From Planctomycetota bacterium (GTDB lineage: Bacteria > Planctomycetota > Planctomycetia > Pirellulales > Lacipirellulaceae): 9,567 nt of DNA. Position 1 is the stretch's first letter. Each line of letters opens with the position of its first letter. The notes beneath the pieces are model-generated. The model was not told where the DNA came from. It worked only from the letters and a program-made list of their open reading frames with translations, and did not search any database. Below, piece after piece: positions 1 through 5,467 of this stretch. A program made the translations under genes and the position numbers. Location: contig JAJRUA010000141.1 of assembly GCA_024278035.1 (NCBI GenBank), positions 1-9,567 of the forward strand, given 5' to 3'.

Positions 1-157
1 ATTGGCCCAAGCCCGTCACCGACGGAAGCAATTCAACCTGGGCATCCGACAAAGAATCTTACCCTTTACTGAAACCTTGAGCGCCTCTTGTAACTGAGCC
101 AGAAAGTCTCACTTAGGGATGAAACATTTCACTTACGCCAACGGCTCGCTTAAAGTT

Positions 158-460
158 TTACCGTTTCGGCTCGAACGATTCTCCTTCTTCCAGCGTTAGT
201 AGCGCTTCGACGAGCCACTCGGTTTCAATCGCCTCTTCTCGGGTCGCCCAAGTGGAGGTTTCTTCCCATAGTGAGGACTGACAATGGGGGCAGGGCATGC
301 CTTCTTCCGAGGCGAATGTGGGGGGCGTTGCCGGATCGGCGTCGGGCCACGAAGTGTCGCATTCATCGCACAGAACAACCACCTTCTGGCAACCGCCACA
401 AACTCGTAGCCCAAGCGGGCCCGTTCCACAAACGCGACAAGTTCCAATCGTTAGCATCAT
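158..460 (-). CDS. Small protein with four CxxC pairs (zinc-ribbon type)
   Basis: This is a 100-residue acidic protein of unknown function. It has four CxxC pairs, at C8/C11, C21/C24, C31/C34 and C57/C60, which would be enough for two zinc-ribbon sites. The last pair reads CPHC. The C-terminal 35 residues are rich in Glu and have no Cys. There is no signal peptide or membrane segment, so a cytoplasmic location is inferred. Two adjacent ATG codons (460 and 457) can serve as start, and no good Shine-Dalgarno site precedes either. It is read in the same direction as the gene at 562-1209, but a structured repeat lies between them, so shared transcription is uncertain. A role in binding nucleic acid or protein would be a guess from the zinc ribbons alone. 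The regular Cys spacing makes chance unlikely and supports a real gene. Confidence 0.72.
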   Translation of the reverse strand: MMLTIGTCRVCGTGPLGLRVCGGCQKVVVLCDECDTSWPDADPATPPTFASEEGMPCPHCQSSLWEETSTWATREEAIETEWLVEALLTLEEGESFEPKR

Positions 461-477
461 TGACTCGACTTGTTTGA

Positions 478-570
478 GGTTTAGAGCCTATCTCAAAACC
501 TGTCAGGAAGTGTCCAGCGGTCGAAAAAGACCGAGGCGTCGGAAGGTTTTGAGACGTGCCGTTAATAAGG
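478..570. repeat. Structured dispersed repeat, copy 1 (intergenic)
   Basis: This is the first of two copies of one element; the other is at 8458-8550. By hand alignment without gaps, about 65 of 90 positions match (481-570 against 8461-8550), and the first ten bases after 480 are identical. This copy has a perfect 11-bp inverted repeat (491-501 with 544-554, sequence TCTCAAAACCT and its complement). It encloses a second perfect stem (518-522 with 529-533, CGGTC/GACCG) with a GAAAAA loop. The copy sits between two leftward genes and overlaps the stop codon of the gene at 562-1209. It could therefore act in 3'-end formation or RNA stability, but no T-run follows the stem as in a classic terminator. 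The opening GAGCCTATCTCAAAACC also resembles an insertion-sequence terminus, so a MITE or IS remnant is possible. Confidence 0.75.
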
Positions 571-1209
571 GCGAACAGGAAAGGCCGTTATTAAACGGTC
601 TTCCTGGACGACTAGCTTCAAATGTTCGGCAGCCGGACGATGGCGACGATTGCCCGATTGGCCACCGATGTAGCCGATTCGCCTGCCGAGATCGATCGTA
701 TAAATGGTTCGCCCCTTTTCGTGCTCGGTTTTCACGTTACTGCCACTTTGTGCCTGTTCGTACGCTTCATCGACCAGCCGCACGACGGTGGCCGGGTTGT
801 CCGAATCAAAAACGCCATGCTGGCCGACGCGGTTCGGTTCGTCGCGCGCATGGGCCATCAGGTGATTCAAACGATGGCCATGCTGGCTGCCGCGTGTGTA
901 GCGAAGTCCCGCCGGCGATTGATAAGCCTCTCGACCAACCTTGGTCAACAAGCCCGCCAAGTCGGCCGGATTGATCTTACGAATCGCGACACCAGGGGAC
1001 TCGTCCGGCGTTTGGCTGGGCGAATCGCTCGGGAGATGCATCCCCGGCAGGGCGATTCCGAACGATTTCTCCAGCGTCGGCTGGAGCCAGACGCCATAGG
1101 CTACGACGCCCACGCAGAGTGCTAAGATCATCTTCCAAGAGAGCTTGCCCTTGCTTAATCGTAGTACTTGCTGCAAAAGTCGGGCGATCTGCTGTGCGTC
1201 ACGTGACAT
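562..1209 (-). CDS. Membrane-anchored protein with conserved-looking His-rich domain
   Basis: This is a 215-residue protein that I cannot assign to a named family with certainty. Residues about 26-42 form one hydrophobic segment after a Lys/Arg-rich stretch, which suggests an N-terminal anchor with the rest outside the cytoplasm. A Ser/Pro linker (about 55-75) follows. The C-terminal domain (about 80-215) begins with a segment dense in His and Arg (H110, H112, H116, H120, R122, H131). It continues with a helix-like stretch (about 140-153), then YTIDLGRRIGYIGG (170-183), and ends with ITAFPV (207-212). The order of His cluster, helix, GR-IG strand and final strand recalls small RNase-like toxin folds of the BECR group. 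That is only an impression of shape; no catalytic set is established. The ATG at 1209 has no clear Shine-Dalgarno site. The last codons contain a strong hairpin (577-605). Confidence 0.7.
   Translation of the reverse strand: MSRDAQQIARLLQQVLRLSKGKLSWKMILALCVGVVAYGVWLQPTLEKSFGIALPGMHLPSDSPSQTPDESPGVAIRKINPADLAGLLTKVGREAYQSPAGLRYTRGSQHGHRLNHLMAHARDEPNRVGQHGVFDSDNPATVVRLVDEAYEQAQSGSNVKTEHEKGRTIYTIDLGRRIGYIGGQSGNRRHRPAAEHLKLVVQEDRLITAFPVRPY
577..605. other. Strong hairpin at the 3' end of the 562-1209 gene
   Basis: Bases 577-589 pair with 594-605 around an ATTA loop. This gives about 12 base pairs with one bulged A and one G-T pair. The hairpin lies just before the stop codon of the leftward gene, inside its coding sequence, and next to repeat copy 1. 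No T-run follows on the leftward strand. It may slow 3' decay or simply be a remnant of repeat activity. Confidence 0.45.
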
Positions 1210-1471
1210 GGCTCATAGGAGTCGTTGTTTTGGGGAGCCGCAGGGGGAGAGCCATCTCCGGCAGAGCTGAAGGCTTCCACTGGGGGTAAAGCGACATCAC
1301 TTCTATAAAAATATTTCGGCGACGGCGATGCCTGAGGAAGTCGGCAGGCCGACCAACGAAAGGACGATTTTAGCAGGTAGTTTGGCACATTGGTGGTAAA
1401 TTTGCTGGCACATCTTTCCGCAGGGTAACATCAGGATAACTACCAAGTCGAAGAAGTAGCGGAACGAAGGT

Positions 1472-1561
1472 CTTAGCCACAGAGAACTCAGAGGTGCTAA
1501 CCCCCAAGGTTTCGCCAAGGTTTCGCCGTTTTTTCGGTGCTTCCGGTGCTCTGTGGCTAAG
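1472..1561. repeat. Inverted repeat with perfect 13-bp arms
   Basis: The arms at 1472-1484 (CTTAGCCACAGAG) and 1549-1561 are perfect reverse complements, 64 bp apart. The interior contains a short direct repetition of AAGGTTTCGCC (1506-1516 and 1518-1528) and GGTGCT words. The vocabulary (GCCACAGAG, CTCTGTGGC) matches, from memory, short palindromic repeats that recur between genes in planctomycetes and other environmental bacteria. Confidence 0.7.
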
Positions 1562-1612
1562 GGGTTTTCCAGAAAAAAGGACTTTGGTATCACTTCCGTC
1601 TCATGCCGTAGA

Positions 1613-1735
1613 TTAGCCACCGATGAACACGGATCAACGCAGATAAGAAAGGTGGTTTTTAGCCAATCCCCCTGTTAGAAAAGGGAACGAAAAACCCTGG
1701 ACCCATCCAAAGGAATCTGTGTTTATCTGTGGTTT
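1613..1735. repeat. Imperfect inverted repeat, second palindromic unit
   Basis: The left arm begins at about 1615 (AGCCACCGATGAACACGGATC). Its reverse complement lies at about 1714-1735, where 16 of 21 positions match by hand count. The arms are separated by about 80 bp that include a second AGCCAATCCC word. It uses a different but related vocabulary (AACACGGAT, ATCTGTGGTT) to the unit at 1472-1561, and so looks like a second member of a repeat cluster. Confidence 0.6.
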
Positions 1736-1737
1736 TT

Positions 1738-1774
1738 TCCTCGGTGTTCTTCGTGCTCCTCTGCGGTAAACCCC
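1738..1774. repeat. Third unit of the repeat cluster (single arm)
   Basis: This stretch contains GGTGTTCTTCGTGCTCC followed by TCTGCGGTAAAC. It resembles one arm of the CACAGAG/CTCTGTG type of repeat seen at 1472-1561, but no opposing arm lies next to it. It directly follows the right arm of the second unit. It is called from shared word content, so the limits are approximate. Confidence 0.4.
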
Positions 1775-1830
1775 CTGCTTACTTCAGTTGGCTGAAATTT
1801 ACGAAAAAAAGACTTTGCAATTCTCCTGAA

Positions 1831-4047
1831 TCAATGCCCCGACAACATCTCATGGCGGTAGCGGCGGATTACGTCGGCACGCAAGAGGAGGCCAACGAGC
1901 CGCCGGTTCTCACCTTGGCCCACCTCAACCGGCAAGGTCTCTACGTCGCGGGCACCGAAGTCGCGCATCGCTTCCAAGAGATTTTGTGCGGGGTGAACCG
2001 AAAGCTGGGTCCGCAGGGCGATATCTTCGGCATTTACCAAGGCGGGAGAGATATCGCTGTCGAGCACACGGTGCAGGTCCTCGGCCCGGATGATGCCGAT
2101 CAGCTTGCCATCGTCGCTCATGACGGGCAGGCTTTCGATGTCTGGGTGTTCGCGTGCGATGCGGATGATTTCAATCGCATTGTCGGCAGGGCTAAGCGTG
2201 GGAAAACGTCGGACCATCACATCGCGAACCATCACATGGTCCAAATTGTGTAGGTCATGGCCACGAGAAATTTTCTCGCCCCGGCGGCTGAGTTTTTTGT
2301 AGTAGATACTTTCCGGATCGATGAAACGAGTAACGAAACTAGAAACCCCCACCGCCGCCATGATGGGAAGGATAATTCCGTACTGATCGGTCATTTCGTA
2401 GACGATCAAAATTGCCGAGAGGACCCCCTGGGTTGCACCGGCAACGACAGCTCCCATGCCAACAATCGCGTAGACACCGGGAGAGTGACTGTAGGCAGGG
2501 AACCATAGATTGGCCAGGACGCCGAAGGCCCCACCAAGCGTGGCCCCCAAGAACAAAGAGGGCGCAAAGACTCCGCCCGACCCGCCTCCGGCCAAGGTGA
2601 GGCTTGTCAACAACGGCTTGAGAAAAATCAAAGGAACAAGCCAAAGAAGCTCGGCAAACATTCGGTCATGCGGGATCGAAACGGCTTTGTCAGGCGAAGT
2701 TCGGAAAAAGGACCCGAAAGGAGAAAGAGCAATTCCTAAGGCTGAGCTAGGCTTTTCCTCGGAGTCGGTAGCGGCGCTAGGATTCCCGTTGTTCTCCTCT
2801 TCGCAAGTTAGGTGCAGAGCATGTTCAATGACTTCGTAGCCGACTCCCAGGAGGGGGGGCATGACGGGGTGACTTTCTGCCGCTTTTTGTGCTTCGCGGG
2901 AAACAACGGGGGGCATGGCTGGGTAGAGGGCCCCGACAACACCGACGACGGTCCCTAACACCAGGGCACGCTTCCACCAACAGGGAAAGAATCGCTCGGC
3001 AAAATCCTCGATTCCATAAAGCATCTTGATGAACAGGGCCGCGGCTAGCCCGGCAATTAAACCCAGCAACAGGTAGCTTGGCAATTGAACCCAGGCACCG
3101 GCAAACTGGAACTCTAAATCTTGGAACGCCGGATTGAGACGATGCTCGCCGACATGCTGTTGGACCACATCGGCGAGAACGCTTGCCAGGACGATCGGCG
3201 TTAGCGATTCAACGGCAAAGGTGCCAATAATAATTTCGCTAGCGAAGATCACGCCTGCAAGCGGCGCGTTGAATGTCGCACTGATACCAGCCGCCGCACC
3301 GGCAGCGACTAGGACTTTGGTGCTCTTCGCTGAGAGCTTGAAGAACTGGCCAGCGGAGCTTCCGAGCGTTGATCCAATCTGCACGATAGGGCCTTCACGA
3401 CCGGCGGAGCCTCCTGTGCCAATGGTTAAACCACTCACCAAGATTTTCACAATCGCGATTCGAGGGCGGATAACGCCATCGTGCCGCGCGACGGCTGTGA
3501 TGACCTCGGGCACGCCGTGTCCCTTGGCTTCGGGAGCAAACCGATTGGTGATCCATGCGACAATGAGCAGTCCGGCCGGCACGCATACCACTAGGGCAAT
3601 GTTCCAGTAAGGGGACTCCACCGTCAGGGCATTGGCAGCGCCATAGGTTCCTTCCGCAATCCACTCGATGAGGTGCCCAAAGAGCGCGGCAGCGTATCCA
3701 GCCAGAACCCCAACGCAACCGGCCAGGAGGATTGTCAGGGTGTCGCCGGGGACAGCCCCCCGGACACTCCACTCGGAGAGCCAAGTTACCCATCTGGCGG
3801 GCAAGAAACGGCTTACAAAAGAGTGTCTCTCAACAGGGCTGCCCTGGGGAGAACTGCCAGGGATAGGAGTGGCTGGTGGTTGAGACACGGATTGCCAAAA
3901 GGAGGGGGCGTATCGGAGGTGGCAAGGAAGTAGGAGGGGCCACCACGCTCTGTAAGAGAGTACGCTGCATGGGCGTAAGAAACCACCCTGAGTCTTATTT
4001 GTCCGTCTCTGGCCTGGCGTTTTGGCATTCCGTCGGCAATGCGACAT
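1831..4047 (-). CDS. CLC-family chloride channel/transporter with two CBS domains
   Basis: This protein moves Cl- or a similar anion across the cytoplasmic membrane. It is 738 residues from the chosen start. The CLC core spans about 101-585 and carries the three anion-pathway signatures: GHGVP (176-180), GREGP (216-220, with gating Glu E218) and GGVFAP (491-496). Y582 fits the central Tyr. In FNAPLAGVIFASEI the Glu that carries protons in ClC-ec1 (E203) is replaced by I272, while the preceding Glu (E271) is kept. Two CBS domains (about 605-660 and 670-730) form the cytoplasmic tail and in this family often bind nucleotides. A hydrophilic segment (about 411-461, Glu/Ser-rich) interrupts the core before the GGVFAP helix. 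The first 100 residues do not look like CLC sequence. An ideal Shine-Dalgarno site supports the ATG at 4047, yet a GTG at 3888 or a TTG at 3804 would give a more usual length. Confidence 0.93.
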   Translation of the reverse strand: MSHCRRNAKTPGQRRTNKTQGGFLRPCSVLSYRAWWPLLLPCHLRYAPSFWQSVSQPPATPIPGSSPQGSPVERHSFVSRFLPARWVTWLSEWSVRGAVPGDTLTILLAGCVGVLAGYAAALFGHLIEWIAEGTYGAANALTVESPYWNIALVVCVPAGLLIVAWITNRFAPEAKGHGVPEVITAVARHDGVIRPRIAIVKILVSGLTIGTGGSAGREGPIVQIGSTLGSSAGQFFKLSAKSTKVLVAAGAAAGISATFNAPLAGVIFASEIIIGTFAVESLTPIVLASVLADVVQQHVGEHRLNPAFQDLEFQFAGAWVQLPSYLLLGLIAGLAAALFIKMLYGIEDFAERFFPCWWKRALVLGTVVGVVGALYPAMPPVVSREAQKAAESHPVMPPLLGVGYEVIEHALHLTCEEENNGNPSAATDSEEKPSSALGIALSPFGSFFRTSPDKAVSIPHDRMFAELLWLVPLIFLKPLLTSLTLAGGGSGGVFAPSLFLGATLGGAFGVLANLWFPAYSHSPGVYAIVGMGAVVAGATQGVLSAILIVYEMTDQYGIILPIMAAVGVSSFVTRFIDPESIYYKKLSRRGEKISRGHDLHNLDHVMVRDVMVRRFPTLSPADNAIEIIRIAREHPDIESLPVMSDDGKLIGIIRAEDLHRVLDSDISPALVNAEDIALRTQLSVHPAQNLLEAMRDFGARDVETLPVEVGQGENRRLVGLLLRADVIRRYRHEMLSGH

Positions 4048-4051
4048 TTTG

Positions 4052-4060
4052 CCTCCTCCT
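4052..4060 (-). promoter_or_regulatory. Shine-Dalgarno site for the CLC gene
   Basis: Read leftward, this site is AGGAGGAGG, followed by CAAA and the ATG at 4047. This is the best ribosome-binding match in the window. It is the main reason to keep the long N-terminal start of the CLC protein rather than an internal GTG or TTG. Confidence 0.55.
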
Positions 4061-4138
4061 GCCAGCCATCGCCAAGCTGGCCCTGGCCCGCTACACTGCC
4101 ATGAAACGAAGGGCCTTTGCAGAGCGATGCATGGCCAT

Positions 4139-4219
4139 CCCCCCCCGTTTCGCCGGCCCGTCAGCCCAACTGCCCGCCCCGCCTTCCCACCTCCTTTCCC
4201 TCCATTTCCGCCGATTCCG
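4139..4219 (+). other. Pyrimidine-rich leader before serC
   Basis: The 80 bases before the serC ATG are very rich in C and T on the coding strand, including a run of C at 4139-4146. There is no purine-rich Shine-Dalgarno site before the ATG at 4220. Translation would have to start by another route, as seems common in this window. I see no promoter hexamers I would defend in the gap to the divergent CLC gene (4048-4219). Confidence 0.4.
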
Positions 4220-5317
4220 ATGCAAGACCGCGTCTATAACTTCTCAGCCGGCCCGGCTGTGCTCCCCCTTTCGGTCCTAGAAAAAGCCCGTGATGAGATG
4301 CTGTCACTCCCGGGTGTCGGGGCCAGCGTCCTCGAGATCAGCCATCGCAGCCCCGCATTCAAGGAAATTATTGCGGCTGCTGAGGCGAACCTCCGCAAGC
4401 TGTTGGATATCTCGGACGATTATGCCGTACTGTTTCTCCAAGGAGGCAGCCGGCTGCAATTTTCGATGATTCCGATGAACCTGATGGGAGGGGGGAAGAA
4501 ATCGGCCGACTATGTTCTCACAGGCTCCTGGGGCAAAAAGGCGGCGGCAGAGGCCAAAAAAGTAGGCGAGGCCCGCACCGCCTACAATGCCGCGGACTCG
4601 AACTTCGATCATGTCCCATCGGCCGATGCCATCGACTTCGATCCCCACGCTGCCTACGCCCATTTCTGCAGTAACGAAACGATCCAAGGCGTACAGTTCG
4701 CCCAAGAGCCGGCCCCGCCCGAAGGGGTGCCGCTCATCTGTGACGCTTCAAGCGATTTTCTGCACCGTAAGCTGGATATCTCACGCTATGGAATGATCTA
4801 CGCCTGTGCCCAAAAGAACGCCGGTCCGGCGGGGCTGACGATCGTTGTGATGCGTAAGGATTTGGCCGAACGTTCTCCGGGCCAGCTTGCCAGCTACTTG
4901 AATTACAACACGCACATCCAAGAAGAGTCGATGGGCAACACGCCGCCAACCTTTGCGATTTACATCAACAAGTTGGTCACCGATTGGCTACTCGACGAGG
5001 TGGGCGGTCTCGATAAAATGTTCGCCCAAAACAAAGCGAAGGCCGGGGAACTTTACAAGGTGCTCGACGCCTCCGACGGCTTTTATACGGGCCATGCCCA
5101 ACCTGCTAGCCGTAGCGTGATGAACGTGACGTTCCGTTTGCCTTCGGAGGAATTGACCGATGCCTTTATCGCCGGCGCCAAAGAGCGTGGCCTGACCGAC
5201 CTCAAAGGCCATCGCAGCGTTGGCGGTATTCGGGCGTCGATTTACAATGCGATGCCGGTCGCCGGCGTCGAGAAACTTCGCGACTTTATGCTGGAGTTCA
5301 GCGAACAGAAGAAATAG
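4220..5317 (+). CDS. serC: Phosphoserine aminotransferase
   Basis: This cytoplasmic, PLP-dependent enzyme converts 3-phosphohydroxypyruvate and glutamate to phosphoserine and 2-oxoglutarate, the second step of serine synthesis. The 365-residue length from the ATG at 4220 fits the family (about 360). The N-terminus VYNFSAGPA is the family's typical opening. K199 in the CAQKNAGPAG motif is the lysine expected to hold PLP, and D175 would contact its ring nitrogen. GHRSVGGIRASIYNA (330-344), with H331, R332 and R338, is the substrate-phosphate and carboxylate site. The frame stays open upstream to about 4022, but those 66 codons are Pro-rich and lie outside the family, so they are excluded. serA follows 150 bp downstream on the same strand and supplies the preceding step. 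The spacer holds repeats that may affect how far the two genes are co-expressed. Confidence 0.97.
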   Translation: MQDRVYNFSAGPAVLPLSVLEKARDEMLSLPGVGASVLEISHRSPAFKEIIAAAEANLRKLLDISDDYAVLFLQGGSRLQFSMIPMNLMGGGKKSADYVLTGSWGKKAAAEAKKVGEARTAYNAADSNFDHVPSADAIDFDPHAAYAHFCSNETIQGVQFAQEPAPPEGVPLICDASSDFLHRKLDISRYGMIYACAQKNAGPAGLTIVVMRKDLAERSPGQLASYLNYNTHIQEESMGNTPPTFAIYINKLVTDWLLDEVGGLDKMFAQNKAKAGELYKVLDASDGFYTGHAQPASRSVMNVTFRLPSEELTDAFIAGAKERGLTDLKGHRSVGGIRASIYNAMPVAGVEKLRDFMLEFSEQKK

Positions 5318-5352
5318 AAAATAGCGGTCAGCGATTAGCTTTCAGCGAACAG
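5297..5352. repeat. 12-bp direct repeat across the serC stop codon
   Basis: TTCAGCGAACAG occurs at 5297-5308, inside the last codons of serC, and again at 5341-5352 in the spacer. The second copy is also part of a small inverted repeat (TTAGCT at 5335-5340 with AGCTAA at 5351-5356). A related word, GTCAGCGA, occurs at 5327-5334. The duplication suggests a local copying event or slippage at the gene end. Confidence 0.6.
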
Positions 5353-5366
5353 CTAAAAAAATGATT

Positions 5367-5419
5367 GGGCTGTTGGATAAAAGCTGACAGCCCTGTCCAC
5401 ACTTACCTTTTTTATCCAA
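5367..5419. repeat. Two competing inverted repeats between serC and serA
   Basis: Stem A pairs GGGCTGT (5367-5373) with ACAGCCC (5387-5393). Stem B pairs TTGGATAAAA (5373-5382) with TTTTATCCAA (5410-5419) and can be extended outward through G-T pairs to about 5368/5424. Both arms of stem B meet stem A territory, so both stems cannot fold fully at once. Such geometry is what an attenuator or a processed spacer would show. However, no leader peptide, T-run terminator or known riboswitch core is visible, so a regulatory role is only a possibility. Confidence 0.5.
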
Positions 5420-5467
5420 TGGCTGACGCCATCGGCTCGCCTTACCTTAGCTTTTACTGCTTCCACC

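Larger units (their letters stand above)
1210..1830. other. 621-bp gene-free stretch, mostly repeats
   Basis: I see no convincing gene here. Open frames in this stretch overlap one another, lack domain signal and run across repeats. Bases 1210-1471 hold the upstream region of the leftward gene at 562-1209, with no promoter I can support. Bases 1472-1774 hold three palindromic or related repeat units, listed separately. Bases 1775-1830 lie just past the stop codon of the CLC gene and include a 5-bp hairpin (1783-1787 with 1792-1796). That hairpin is preceded, not followed, by the T-run on the leftward strand, so it is not a standard terminator for that gene. Confidence 0.6.

Noticed and set aside
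1..157. Possible ends of a gene entering from the left edge
   Set aside because: All three rightward frames close within about 31 codons and none shows a recognisable C-terminus; no tRNA-like fold was found either.
297..974. Rightward open frame of 225 codons opposite the leftward genes
   Set aside because: It runs antisense to two better-supported genes and has no domain signal. Its only interesting part is the frame shared with repeat copy 2, which is reported as a repeat.
1303..1620. Leftward open frame of 105 codons in the repeat cluster
   Set aside because: It crosses the inverted repeat at 1472-1561 and its residues mirror the repeat words; no ribosome site or domain is seen.
4022..4219. 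In-frame extension of serC upstream of 4220 by 66 codons from a TTG
   Set aside because: The extension is Pro/His/Arg-rich with no family similarity, and SerC proteins begin at the VYNFSAGP motif right after the ATG at 4220.
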